From: an uncultured bacterium | GTDB lineage: Bacteria > Planctomycetota > Phycisphaerae > Phycisphaerales > UBA1924 | Assembly (NCBI GenBank): GCA_903834785.1 | Contig: CAILKP010000137.1 | Span: 1-64,000, forward strand | DNA length: 64,000 nt | Direction of reading: 5' to 3' | Shown here: positions 28,984 to 37,442 of the stretch, piece by piece | Numbering within the stretch: position 1 is the stretch's first letter | Layout of the letters: every line of letters begins with the position of its first letter | The notes under the pieces: generated by a model | Database searches by the model: none | What the model saw: only the letters and a program-made list of their open reading frames with translations | Told to the model about the DNA's origin: nothing | Translations under genes and position numbers: made by a program

Positions 28984-31008
28984 TTGCCCCGGCCCGCTGC
29001 GGCGGTGTGTGCCAAGCTGCCGCTAGGGCGATTGCCCATCGCCCGCGAGAAGCCCGATCGCCGATCTTCCGGCGTGATCAGTTCGCTTCCCCAACTTCTG
29101 GTGTCTCATCTCCGCTCCGTCGTGCAGGAACTTGCGCGAGAGGCAGCGGGTTCACATCCGCGGCCGGTGCTGCTCTTTGGAGCCGGTCAGCACACGTGGT
29201 GGCTTCTGGAGCAGTTGCCCGAGTTGCTGCGGTTGCCGATTGTCGGTGTGATTGACTCCGCAGCGATCGGACTGTGCGGGCCATGGCCCACCCTGACGCC
29301 GGAGCAAGCCGCGTCACAGCACGCTGGTGCGGTGGTGGTGCTGTCCACCGATTTGCATCAGACAGCGTTCACGCGCGTCGTGCAGGATGCGTGGTCGCAG
29401 GCGGGTGCTGCCGCACCGCGCGTGATTGACTTGTACGCCGGGCTTCCGGCCGGGCCGTACCACAAGCCCTCGGTGCTCTCTGGAACTCCGGGCGACAAGC
29501 CCCTGCTACGTGGGACGGAGAAGTGGCTCCGCCGAACCATTGCCCGCGTAGCCGACTATGTCACCGCCCGTCGCGGTACTGCAGACAGCACGCCCGTGCT
29601 GCTGCTGGGCCAGTCGTGGCAGACGAGCGCCGCGGCAGAGGTGCTGACGGCGCGCGGTGTGGCGGTCACGACTGATCCTGCGGCCGCCCGGGTGGCGATC
29701 ACCTGTGATGAGGCCCTGGAGCCGAACCACTCGGCCATCGTGTGCCCTCGCCCGGCCGGATTCACCGGTGAGATGCTCACGCTCCGCCGCGGCGAGCGAC
29801 CGTGGATCAACCGCACGCCGGGGGCTGCCTTCGGCAGTGAAAAGGGGGGTGATACGCCGCTGCGGATCGTCATCCGGCATGATCACAACCTGGGTGATGT
29901 GATTCTCTCGCAGGGCATTCTGCCAGAGCGACTCAAGACCGAGTTGTACCCGCGTTGCCACATCACGTTCGTGACGGCGCGGTACAACTGGCGGCGGCCG
30001 CGCCCGCCGCACCCCAATGCGGATGACACGGGCTGGTGCGTCGACATCTGCCGGCACAATCCGTACATCGATCGCGTGGTGGCCAGTGATCAGGCAACGC
30101 CCGAGCTATTCGCCGAGGCCGACCTGGTGTACACCATCGACGGCTCGGGTGACCTGCTCGACCACGTCAGCGATTTCCACGTCCGGCATGTCGAGTTACC
30201 GCCGGGTAGGACGGATGCCACGATTCACCTTTGCGAGGCCGACAAGCAGCTTGCCCAGCAGGTCATTGCGCCGCTGCTCACCCAGGCGGCGGCCCGCGGC
30301 GGGCCGGTCATCGGTGTGAACATGGGGCTCACGCTCGAGCGGTTCCGCGGCTGGAGTGCTGAAAAGGTCCGCGAGCTGTGCCAGCGCATCGAGCAGGAAC
30401 TCTCCGGCACGGTCGTGTGGTTCGGCTGGACCAGCTTCGACCAGTACCAGCGGCTGATGCACGCGGGCAAGCCGCTTTCGGCTCGCCAGCAGGCCGCCGT
30501 CATGGCCCGCTGTGATGTGCACATCACCAGTCAGGGCGGCGGGGCCAATATGTCCGCCGCGGTGGGGTGCCCAACGCTGGCCCTGACCGGTCTGCACCCC
30601 TGCTGGCGCGAGGGTGTGGCGTATCTGAACAATCACGCGATCGATGACCCCAGCCGCCGCAACGTGGAGATCTGGCGTCAGGGCGAGACCTTGGTCGTCA
30701 GCGGGCTTGACCGCGTGGACGCCAGCGCGTCACCGTGCGGGCCGGGCACTCCCGTGCACACGCGCCATATCCCATGGTCGCTGACCGCCGAGGGCCTGAC
30801 CGCCGGTGACCCGGTGCCGCTGGTCGAACGCTACATGAACGAGCTCTGGCAGTGCATCACCCCGGTGGACAAGCTGCCGCGGAGTGAGCCGTGGTGGTGG
30901 CGAACTCGTGATGTGACCGTCGACGATGTGATGACGACGCTGCGGGCGATGCTGGCCGGCCGAACGGCGGCATCGCACAACGCGGTGGAGCTGGCTGCAG
31001 GGAACTAG
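28984..31008 (+). CDS. Two-part protein with C-terminal glycosyltransferase family 9-like (heptosyltransferase-type) domain
   Basis: Up to 674 residues. The start is uncertain: TTG 28984 lies 13 nt after dus, GTG 29074 is an alternative, and no in-frame ATG precedes the conserved part. The N-terminal region (~60-150) resembles a dinucleotide-binding domain (PVLLFGAGQHTWWLLEQL, then VVLSTDLHQTAFTRVV), followed by a middle part. The last ~400 residues look like GT9: RIVIRHDHNLGDVILSQGI at the acceptor side, and GVNMGLTLERFRGWSAEKV, RCDVHITSQGGGANMSAAVG at the donor side. GT9 enzymes add sugars to lipid-linked surface glycans. It probably forms a transcription unit with dus. Confidence 0.65.
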   Translation: MPRPAAAVCAKLPLGRLPIAREKPDRRSSGVISSLPQLLVSHLRSVVQELAREAAGSHPRPVLLFGAGQHTWWLLEQLPELLRLPIVGVIDSAAIGLCGPWPTLTPEQAASQHAGAVVVLSTDLHQTAFTRVVQDAWSQAGAAAPRVIDLYAGLPAGPYHKPSVLSGTPGDKPLLRGTEKWLRRTIARVADYVTARRGTADSTPVLLLGQSWQTSAAAEVLTARGVAVTTDPAAARVAITCDEALEPNHSAIVCPRPAGFTGEMLTLRRGERPWINRTPGAAFGSEKGGDTPLRIVIRHDHNLGDVILSQGILPERLKTELYPRCHITFVTARYNWRRPRPPHPNADDTGWCVDICRHNPYIDRVVASDQATPELFAEADLVYTIDGSGDLLDHVSDFHVRHVELPPGRTDATIHLCEADKQLAQQVIAPLLTQAAARGGPVIGVNMGLTLERFRGWSAEKVRELCQRIEQELSGTVVWFGWTSFDQYQRLMHAGKPLSARQQAAVMARCDVHITSQGGGANMSAAVGCPTLALTGLHPCWREGVAYLNNHAIDDPSRRNVEIWRQGETLVVSGLDRVDASASPCGPGTPVHTRHIPWSLTAEGLTAGDPVPLVERYMNELWQCITPVDKLPRSEPWWWRTRDVTVDDVMTTLRAMLAGRTAASHNAVELAAGN

Positions 31009-31083
31009 AATGGACCCGCGGGTCAGGGCAACGCTCCGGTGCCGCATGGTTTCCGGTCCGTTTCCTGCTTTCCTGCGTTTCCC

Positions 31084-32022
31084 ATGCCTGACTCGCTCCT
31101 GACCCTCGCCAAGTCGCTGCTGGAAGTGAACCCTGAGAAGCTCGTCGCTGCGCTGCCGCTGCTGGCACCGGTTGTTCTGGGCCTGGCGTGGTACCGCGGC
31201 TGGTTCACACTGCGAATGCCGGGCGGCGGTGGGGGTGGTGGAGGCGGCGGTGGTGGCGGAGGAGGTAAGGGCAAGTGGAAGGGCAAGGCCAAGGCCGCCG
31301 GCGGTGATGATGACCTTGAGCCGCCGTTTTACCTTGTTCTGGCCATCGTCGTCTACTTCGCCTTTGCGCTGTGCGCCATCGGCCTGCAGTCGCTGCCACC
31401 TTCGGTCGCCGGACGGGCGGACTCCATTGAGCGCATGGGCTTTATCTCCGGCTGCCTCTACGCGTTTGCCGTGGTCATGGTCCTGCTCATGGGCCGGTTG
31501 CTGAGCAACTCCGTTGGTGCGGCAGCCCGTTCATGGCTGGTGCCCAAGCTGATGGACGTGCTCAAGGGCATCGGCCTGCTGATCCTGCTGGTTCCCGTGC
31601 TGGCGATGGTCAATGTTGGGTCCAACTGGCTGTTTCAGCTATTCAGCGGCCGCGCTCCGGAGCAGGTTGCCCACTCGCAACTGAAGCTGATTCTGGACAA
31701 TCGTGACAATCCGTGGGCGTGGGTGCTCATCGGCTCGGCCGTGCTCGGTGCACCGATCGTCGAGGAGTTCATCTACCGCGGCCTGCTGCTCCGCGGTGCG
31801 CTGCGGGCCAGCATGATGCCGTGGCTCTCAGTGCTGGCCACATCGGCTCTGTTTGCCGCCGTGCACATCGGCGCCGCGGGGCCCAACGCCCTGCCGGTGC
31901 TGTTTGCCCTTGCCGTGGTCATGGCCATGGCCACGGTCCGTACCGGCAAGCTCGGCATCGCCATCGGCATGCACATCGCCTTCAACGCACTCAACGTGCT
32001 TGTGGCCCTGACGATCAAGTAA
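31084..32022 (+). CDS. CPBP-family intramembrane metalloprotease (CAAX/Abi type)
   Basis: 312 residues with about seven hydrophobic segments. The catalytic motifs are present: IVEEFIYRGLLLRGAL (EExxxR), FAAVHIG (FxxxH) and the last-helix HIAFNAL (HxxxN/D). These membrane proteases cleave membrane-embedded or prenylated substrates, or serve in bacteriocin immunity; the substrate here is unknown. An unusual insert after the first TM helix is a run of 15 Gly followed by KGKWKGKAKAAGGDDD (~47-80), probably a flexible basic cytoplasmic loop. The start is ATG 31084. TAGAAT overlapping the preceding gene's stop region (31008) may be its -10 box. Confidence 0.85.
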   Translation: MPDSLLTLAKSLLEVNPEKLVAALPLLAPVVLGLAWYRGWFTLRMPGGGGGGGGGGGGGGGKGKWKGKAKAAGGDDDLEPPFYLVLAIVVYFAFALCAIGLQSLPPSVAGRADSIERMGFISGCLYAFAVVMVLLMGRLLSNSVGAAARSWLVPKLMDVLKGIGLLILLVPVLAMVNVGSNWLFQLFSGRAPEQVAHSQLKLILDNRDNPWAWVLIGSAVLGAPIVEEFIYRGLLLRGALRASMMPWLSVLATSALFAAVHIGAAGPNALPVLFALAVVMAMATVRTGKLGIAIGMHIAFNALNVLVALTIK

Positions 32023-32123
32023 GCGGCGTGCAGCGGCCAACTTGGCAGCGCACGGAATCGCCGTACCCTGGTCAGGGCATGGGTTCGGATCGCTGGTTGT
32101 GCTTGGGAACGCAGGCGGGCGGT

Positions 32124-32369
32124 TCAGCCCGGCTCAACAACCGTGTACTGGTCAAGGTTGATGAAGGCCATCTCGCCGTCGTCCTTCTTGAGGACCAGGC
32201 GGTCGAGCCACAGCTTGCCGTCCTTGCTGTGGGCAAACCAGGAGCCGGTCTTGCTCTGCTCGTAGCGGACCACGGTGCCGATCACCGTGGTGGCAAGGGT
32301 GCCGTTCTGCCGGGGCATCTGCTGGACGACCTTGACCTTCTGGCCTGTGGGGAACTGCTGCGTGGTCAT
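32124..32369 (-). CDS. Small conserved-looking protein of unknown function (81 aa)
   Basis: 81 residues from ATG 32369: a basic, strand-rich protein with GQKVKVVQQMPRQNG, TVIGTVVRYEQSKTGSWFAH and a DRLVLKKDDGE segment. It resembles small SH3/OB-like barrels or YoaR/KOW-like folds, but I cannot assign it. It lacks a Shine-Dalgarno site; GACTATCCT ends 8 nt upstream exactly as before nuoA, which supports this start and a leaderless message. It is convergent with the protease gene and follows a second small gene on the same strand. Confidence 0.65.
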   Translation of the reverse strand: MTTQQFPTGQKVKVVQQMPRQNGTLATTVIGTVVRYEQSKTGSWFAHSKDGKLWLDRLVLKKDDGEMAFINLDQYTVVEPG

Positions 32370-32377
32370 GAAGCCGC

Positions 32378-32383
32378 AGGATA
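32378..32383 (-). promoter_or_regulatory. -10-like hexamer TATCCT upstream of the 81-aa gene
   Basis: On the minus strand GACTATCCT is followed by 8 nt and then ATG 32369, matching the nuoA arrangement base for base in the motif and in spacing. Confidence 0.5.
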
Positions 32384-32464
32384 GTCGCCCTCGACCGGCA
32401 GGTGCTGGGAGGGAGACAAGAGGGGGACGGATCCGGGGTGTGCAGGGATCTGGAGGTTCCGACT

Positions 32465-32833
32465 TCACGCCGCCGGGCGGCTGGGGCCGCCGGAGCCGCC
32501 GAACTCGGGATCCGGGTGGAACTTCAGCGAGTGAACATCCTCGTGCAGGGTGTCGAGCTGTTCCTGCATGCCGTCGAGCACGGCCGTCAGGTTGGCCATG
32601 ATCGCATCTGTCGAGCCGGAGAGGGTTTCCGGACCAATCCGGTGGGCCAGTGCCGGCGGGGGTGTCAGATAGGGGGCCAGATTCACCAGCACGTCGCGGT
32701 CGGCGGCATCCACCTCGGCCTGCGGAGCGTTCACCTTCGCGGCTTGGCGGCTGGCACGCTGCGGCGGATCAAATGTGCCGCAGAGCTTCAGACCGGTGTC
32801 GCTAGCCGCCTGGGTGTTCAGTGTGCCGTACAT
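32465..32833 (-). CDS. Small protein of unknown function (122 aa)
   Basis: 122 residues from ATG 32833, which has AGGAG 7 nt upstream and is therefore a convincing start. The protein begins MYGTLNTQAASDTGLKLCG, is rich in Ala, Asp and Pro, and has an amphipathic helix near the end (TDAIMANLTAVLDGMQEQLDTLHEDVHSL) suggesting oligomerisation by coiled coil. No signal peptide or TM segment. I do not recognise the family. The N-terminus could be compared with flagellar-type FlbC/FlgB starts, but the similarity is too thin to call. Confidence 0.6.
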   Translation of the reverse strand: MYGTLNTQAASDTGLKLCGTFDPPQRASRQAAKVNAPQAEVDAADRDVLVNLAPYLTPPPALAHRIGPETLSGSTDAIMANLTAVLDGMQEQLDTLHEDVHSLKFHPDPEFGGSGGPSRPAA

Positions 32834-33197
32834 GGCGAATCTCCTGGTCGAATGCCGGGATCGAGTTCCGTCGCGGTCCTGGCAGCGGTGCCTGGCATGG
32901 GTCACTTCAGGCCCCGGACCAGGAGGGGGAATCGGCACATGCCCGCCGCGGCTGAACCGGGGGGTGCCCCCTCGGAGGTTGAATGAACAAAATGGGACCG
33001 GCGCGACTAGAAAAGGTCCGCTGCATTCGCAGAATCAACGTCCGATAAATATTTACTGTGCATCCGACTGCCCCTCCAGCTTCTATTCCTATTGTCCGAT
33101 CCCTGTCCCGCTTGCCGTCCTGAGGCGCTTGTTGATGCCCTTTGTCCCGCGGCAATCTGCCGCCTCGCCATAGCCGCTTGCACCCGGAGCTTGTTCG
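32834..33197. other. Divergent intergenic region between the 122-aa gene and the proline-rich protein gene
   Basis: 364 nt. It includes an AT-rich patch with the 10-bp palindrome TAAATATTTA (33045-33054), which stands out in this genome and probably marks promoter DNA. No ORF, tRNA or terminator was recognised. Confidence 0.45.
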
Positions 33198-34289
33198 ATG
33201 ATCGACCGCATGATGAAGGTTTCTGTCGCTGCTGTTCTGCTGGCTGTTGCCGGCGGGCAGAGTTCGCTGGCCCAGATCGGTGTTCCGGCCCCGGCGGCCA
33301 CGCCCACCGCGCCCGTGTTCACGCCTCCACCGCCACCCCCGCCGCCGGCCCCGCAGCCGCCGCCGGCACCGGAAGTTCCGGTGCCTGATCTGGTGACCAA
33401 GGACGCCAAGGGCAAACTGGTGGCGCTGGGCATTCCCACGCACGAGGCCGCCCTGCAGAAGATGACCCTGCGTCCCGACCAGCAGGAGAAGTACCAGCAG
33501 GTGCGCAAGGAGCGAGCCGCGCTGTACGACCGCCATCTGACGCGGAACCTCAAGAGCATGCTGCAGGTTCGCTCGCTGCTGCCGAACGTCAACGACAAGG
33601 CGGATCTGGGCACGCTGATGAAGTGGATGCCGCCGGCCCGCGATGTGGTGATGCCGATGAACCTGAGCAAGATGCTCACCGGGGCCGGCGTGATCGATAC
33701 GCGTGAGGCCGAGGCCATCAGCAAGGCGGAGGACAACTACGTCAAGGCTGCGACCGAGCAGGTCAAGGCGGACTTCCAGAGCTCGATGGACCAAGGCGTG
33801 GAGATGGGGCGGTTCAATTTCAAGCGCATGAGCAACGAGCCCATCCGCGAGTTTGACCGGATGCTCTTTACCTTCCGCTCCCAGTGGAGTGCCATCAAGT
33901 CGAAACTCGGCGAGCTGAGCCCCGAAGCCGCCGCGGCGGAGGCCAAGATACTCGCTGGTGGCGACCCGCGCCTCGTTGGTGATGCCACATGCGAACTGCT
34001 GACGGCGCTCGGTGACAAGGCCGCTTCGGCCCTGGAGATGATCTGGACCCCGCTGCCGACGAACCGCCTGGTTCCCGATGCGGCCCTGCAGCCGCAGACC
34101 GCCGCGCCGGCCCGGCCCCCGATCAAGGCCCAGCCGGTGAGCGCCCCGTCGGCGAACTCGCCGACTTCTCCGCAGAATCCGCCGCCGCAGCGGCCGGCCC
34201 AGCCGGCCCCGACCCAGCCGGCCCCGACCCAGCCAGCTCCGGCCCAACCCTCCCCCGGCCAGCCCGTTCAGCCGGCAGGACCGAAGTAA
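33198..34289 (+). CDS. Secreted proline-rich protein of unknown function
   Basis: 363 residues. A signal peptide ends near SSLAQ (~residue 26); GGAGC 7 nt upstream supports ATG 33198 (a second Met pair lies four codons in). A Pro/Ala tract (~30-62) includes eight consecutive prolines. The central domain (~65-295) is helical and charged (RPDQQEKYQQVRKERAALYD and similar). The C-terminal ~60 residues are Pro/Gln/Ala with repeated QPAPT units. The Pro-rich ends suggest a periplasmic or wall-spanning linker protein. No family assigned. It ends at the terminator that also abuts the kinase gene. Confidence 0.75.
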   Translation: MIDRMMKVSVAAVLLAVAGGQSSLAQIGVPAPAATPTAPVFTPPPPPPPPAPQPPPAPEVPVPDLVTKDAKGKLVALGIPTHEAALQKMTLRPDQQEKYQQVRKERAALYDRHLTRNLKSMLQVRSLLPNVNDKADLGTLMKWMPPARDVVMPMNLSKMLTGAGVIDTREAEAISKAEDNYVKAATEQVKADFQSSMDQGVEMGRFNFKRMSNEPIREFDRMLFTFRSQWSAIKSKLGELSPEAAAAEAKILAGGDPRLVGDATCELLTALGDKAASALEMIWTPLPTNRLVPDAALQPQTAAPARPPIKAQPVSAPSANSPTSPQNPPPQRPAQPAPTQPAPTQPAPAQPSPGQPVQPAGPK

Positions 34290-34414
34290 TCGCTGTTCCG
34301 CTGGAGTCAGCGTTTCCGGGGTTCTCCGTCCGGCCCCCGGCTGTTCCTCCGGCATGAACCAGCGTAATGTCCTGCGATCCGCTGCAGGCGGTGACAGCTT
34401 CAACGGCCATGACA

Positions 34415-34449
34415 GCCGCAACGGGACAAACACCCGTTGCGGCTTTTTT
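34415..34449 (+). terminator. Intrinsic terminator ending one base before the sensor-kinase start codon
   Basis: Perfect 11-bp stem GCCGCAACGGG (34415-34425) with its complement at 34433-34443, 7-nt loop, then six T (34444-34449). ATG 34451 follows after a single G. It may simply end the upstream gene, but its position makes it a candidate attenuator for the kinase/ANTAR operon. Confidence 0.88.
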
Positions 34450-34450
34450 G

Positions 34451-36736
34451 ATGAAGTTTCCAAGCCATGACAACCCAGCGTCCACCGCCGGACCAGGTCG
34501 CCGCAGGTGGCTGGTACCGCTTGTGCAATGGCTGGTGGTGCCGATCGTGTTCATCGTCGTCGGCCTGATGCTCAGCGATGTGCTGCACGGTGACGGATGG
34601 ATCTGGACGGATGATGTTAGCCCGCTGCTGCGGGCGTTGTGGGGGGCCCTGCTGGGTCTGGTTGGTTTGCTGGTGTGCACGGTCCTGACACTCCGCCGGC
34701 AGGTCAGCCGGATGCGAGCGACCCACGAGCTGCTGCACAGCTATTCGCTTGACAACGAGCAGAACCATCGGAAGCTGCGGGAGGTGATGGACTCGCTGTT
34801 TGTGTTCGTCGGCCTGGTGACTCCTGACGGCGAGTTGGTGGAGGCGAACCGTGCCGCCCTGGAGGCTGCGGGGCTTCAGGCCGCTGATGTTCTCAACCGT
34901 CACGTCGCGGACACATACTGGGTGGCGTACGACGCCGGTGTTCAGGCCCGGGTGCGCGAGGCCGTTGAGCTCGGCCGGCGCGGAATGCGGAGCCGCTTTG
35001 ACCTCTGGATCCGGGTGCAGGGCGGCAGGCTGATCCTCATCGACTTCATGCTGGTGCCGATGCTCGATGCGTCCGGCCGGGTGGTTGCACTGGTGCCGTC
35101 GGGCATGGACGTGACGGATCGGGAGGCGGCCCGCCAGGCCGTTCGCCGAGGTGAGGAAGCGCTACGCGGGATCATCGAGAGTGTGCCGGGCGCTGTCTAT
35201 CAGTTCGTCTCCAGCCGGACGGAGGAGAATCGCTTCACGTTCCTGAGTCCGCGCGTCAAGGACATGGTCGGAATCGAAGCCGACGAGATTCTGGCTGATC
35301 CGTCGCGGATGTTCGCGATGATCGACCCCCAGCTTCTTCCCGACTACCACGAAGCCGCGGCCAGGATGCGCCTCGGATCCTCGCGGTTTGAGTTCGACTT
35401 CCGTTTCCTTCTGCCCGGCGGGCAGGTTCGCTACGTGCGGGCGATGTCCATGGCCAAGGAGCCGGCGGCCGATGGCTCACGCGTCTGGAACGGCGTGATG
35501 TTCGACATCACCGAGCTGAAGAACACCCAGTCGGCACTGATGGAGATCCAGCGGCGTCTGGAACTGGCCACGCGCGGCTCCAGCGAGGGCGTGTGGGAGC
35601 TGAACTTCGAGACCAGCACGCGCTACTTTTCCGAGAGTTTCATGGACATGCTGGGAATGTCCGGACAGACCATGCCGACCAATACCGCGTTTATGGAGCA
35701 GTTTGTCCACCCGGACGATCACGCCCATATCTACGCCAACGCCAAGGCCCACATTGCCGGCACGGTCCCGCACGACGTGGAGTACCGGCTCAGGACGCCG
35801 CGGGGTTATCGCTGGGTTCGATCACGCGGCCTGATCGCCCGTGCCCAGGACGGTCGTCCGCTGCGGTTCGCCGGCTCCATCGTTGATGTGCACGATCGAC
35901 GTGAGATCGAAGAGCAGTTGCGGTCGAGCCTTGCCGAGCAGCAGCGGCTGCTGCAGCGCGAGCACACGCTGCTGCGCGAGCTGAACCACCGCGTCCGCAA
36001 CAATCTCGCCGGCATCCTGGGGCTCGTGAATCTGTACCAGCGGTCGGGCCGTACGGCGGTGGATTTCGGCCAGGCCATCCGCGACAAGGTCTTCGCCCTG
36101 CGACAGGTGCACGATCTGATTTCGCTCACGGCGGGATCATCGGTGGAGCTCGCCAAGCTCGCCTCGGCGCTGGCCGATGCCATTGTCCCGGCCGATCGCC
36201 GAGTGCAGCTGGAGTTTGTCGGGCCGCCCGTCGCGGTTTCGGCGGCGCAGTCCAGCGCGATCGCGATGATCGTTCAGGAACTCATCACCAACAGCGTCAA
36301 GCACGGTGCGCTGCGCAGCACAACCGGCAGCACGCGGTGCAGCTGGGACTTCGTCGCGGCAGGCGCGGACGGCAAGCCGGATGCGGCCTCCGCGCCGGCC
36401 GCGCGCGTGGCGCTGCAGATGTACTGGCATGAGACCGGCCTGACCGGACTGACGCCGCCGCAGCACCGCGGCATTGGCCTGGGACTGATCGAGGGTCTGG
36501 CTCGCAGTGACCTGGGCGGTTCTGCTGAGTTCGATTTTGCCCCCGGCGGCATCCTGTGTGCGATTCAGCTTGAACTGCTGCCCTGCGATCTTCCGGATGC
36601 CCGCCGCGAGCGGCTGGGCATCGCCGATGGAGCGGATCCGGTCCGAAGCACGGAACCGCGCCGCGACACCGACGGTACATTCAGTGCGGGTCCAGTGTCC
36701 GCAGAGCCAGCCCAACAGGAGGAGATGCAACCGTGA
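34451..36736 (+). CDS. Membrane-associated PAS sensor histidine kinase, HisKA_2 (HWE-related) type
   Basis: 761 residues from ATG 34451. Two TM helices (~17-45 and ~55-80) enclose a short external loop. Three PAS-like domains follow: ~100-220, ~230-360 and ~370-490, the last with YFSESFMDMLGM and HPDDHAHIYANAKAHI. The dimerisation domain has LRELNHRVRNNLAGILGLVN, the HisKA_2 H-box, with phospho-acceptor His513. The ATPase domain contains MIVQELITNSVKHGAL (N-box) and GIGLGLIEGLA. This kinase type is known to partner ANTAR regulators (EutW with EutV). Its stop overlaps the regulator's start by four bases. No ribosome-binding site precedes the ATG, because a terminator T-tract occupies that position. 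Confidence 0.9.
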   Translation: MKFPSHDNPASTAGPGRRRWLVPLVQWLVVPIVFIVVGLMLSDVLHGDGWIWTDDVSPLLRALWGALLGLVGLLVCTVLTLRRQVSRMRATHELLHSYSLDNEQNHRKLREVMDSLFVFVGLVTPDGELVEANRAALEAAGLQAADVLNRHVADTYWVAYDAGVQARVREAVELGRRGMRSRFDLWIRVQGGRLILIDFMLVPMLDASGRVVALVPSGMDVTDREAARQAVRRGEEALRGIIESVPGAVYQFVSSRTEENRFTFLSPRVKDMVGIEADEILADPSRMFAMIDPQLLPDYHEAAARMRLGSSRFEFDFRFLLPGGQVRYVRAMSMAKEPAADGSRVWNGVMFDITELKNTQSALMEIQRRLELATRGSSEGVWELNFETSTRYFSESFMDMLGMSGQTMPTNTAFMEQFVHPDDHAHIYANAKAHIAGTVPHDVEYRLRTPRGYRWVRSRGLIARAQDGRPLRFAGSIVDVHDRREIEEQLRSSLAEQQRLLQREHTLLRELNHRVRNNLAGILGLVNLYQRSGRTAVDFGQAIRDKVFALRQVHDLISLTAGSSVELAKLASALADAIVPADRRVQLEFVGPPVAVSAAQSSAIAMIVQELITNSVKHGALRSTTGSTRCSWDFVAAGADGKPDAASAPAARVALQMYWHETGLTGLTPPQHRGIGLGLIEGLARSDLGGSAEFDFAPGGILCAIQLELLPCDLPDARRERLGIADGADPVRSTEPRRDTDGTFSAGPVSAEPAQQEEMQP

Positions 36737-37407
36737 ACACGCACGCAGCACCAGCACACACCACCGGCCGCCTTGCGGACTGGATCCCGCAGCGTGCCCT
36801 GGGAAAGCGTCCTGAGCGCATTCTCATCGCTGAAGATGAGCACCTTGTGGCCACCGAACTGGTCCTCATGCTCGCCGATATGAAGTACACCGTCGTGGGC
36901 CCCGCCACCGACGGCATGGCGGCCCTGCAACTGGCGCACAAGGCGCTGCCGGACCTCGCTTTGCTCGATGTGCGCATGCCACGCAAAGACGGGCTCGCTG
37001 TCGCCGAGCAGCTTTTTAAGGAACTGGCCATCCCCACGGTCATTCTCTCGGCCTACGCCGATGCGGAGTATGTCGAGGCCGCCCGCCGCGGAGGCGTCTT
37101 CGCGTACCTGGTCAAGCCCGTCGGCGAGGGCCAGCTTCGCGCCGCCATCGAGACCGCGTGGCAACGCTACGCCGAGCAGATGGAGACGCTCGCCGAGGTG
37201 CAGGACCTTCGCCGCCGGCTCGAAGAGCGCCGGTTCGTCGAACAGGCCAAGTGGAAGCTGGTCAGCGAGCAGCACATGGGTGAGCCCGAGGCGCTTCGAT
37301 TGCTGCAGCAGACGGCCCGCGACAACCGCCTTTCGCTTGCGGTTGTTGCTCAGACTGTGGTCGATACCGGCCGACTGCCCCCGCCGCACCAGAAGGCACC
37401 GGAGTAA
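36733..37407 (+). CDS. Response regulator with C-terminal ANTAR RNA-binding domain
   Basis: 224 residues from GTG 36733, which has AGGAGGAG (36717-36724) 8 nt upstream and overlaps the kinase stop as GTGA. The receiver domain (~28-145) has the acidic pocket at 34-36 (EDE), the phospho-acceptor Asp79 (ALLDVRMP) and Lys in YLVKP. A coiled linker (~145-165) leads to an ANTAR domain (~165-215): VEQAKWKLVSEQHMGEPEAL then RLLQQTARDNRLSLAVVA. Phosphorylated ANTAR regulators dimerise and bind paired hairpins in mRNA leaders to prevent terminator formation. A kinase/ANTAR pair behind an intrinsic terminator is therefore meaningful. Confidence 0.93.
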   Translation: MNTHAAPAHTTGRLADWIPQRALGKRPERILIAEDEHLVATELVLMLADMKYTVVGPATDGMAALQLAHKALPDLALLDVRMPRKDGLAVAEQLFKELAIPTVILSAYADAEYVEAARRGGVFAYLVKPVGEGQLRAAIETAWQRYAEQMETLAEVQDLRRRLEERRFVEQAKWKLVSEQHMGEPEALRLLQQTARDNRLSLAVVAQTVVDTGRLPPPHQKAPE

Positions 37408-37415
37408 GCGGTCGG

Positions 37416-37431
37416 TGCGGCAACTGCCGCA
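37416..37431. terminator. Short hairpin between convergent regulator and nucleoside transporter genes
   Basis: TGCGGCA-AC-TGCCGCA, a 16-bp near-palindrome in the 35-nt gap between convergent stops. There is no T-tract, so it is a weak candidate terminator. The sequence AACTGCCGCAGGAT here also occurs at ~21193. Confidence 0.35.
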
Positions 37432-37442
37432 GGATCAAGCGG

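Noticed and set aside
21193-37434. Shared AACTGCCGCAGGAT at ~21193 and ~37422
   Set aside because: A GC-rich 14-mer is much less surprising here than the AT-rich one; one copy is downstream of convergent genes and the other upstream of a gene, giving no common role.
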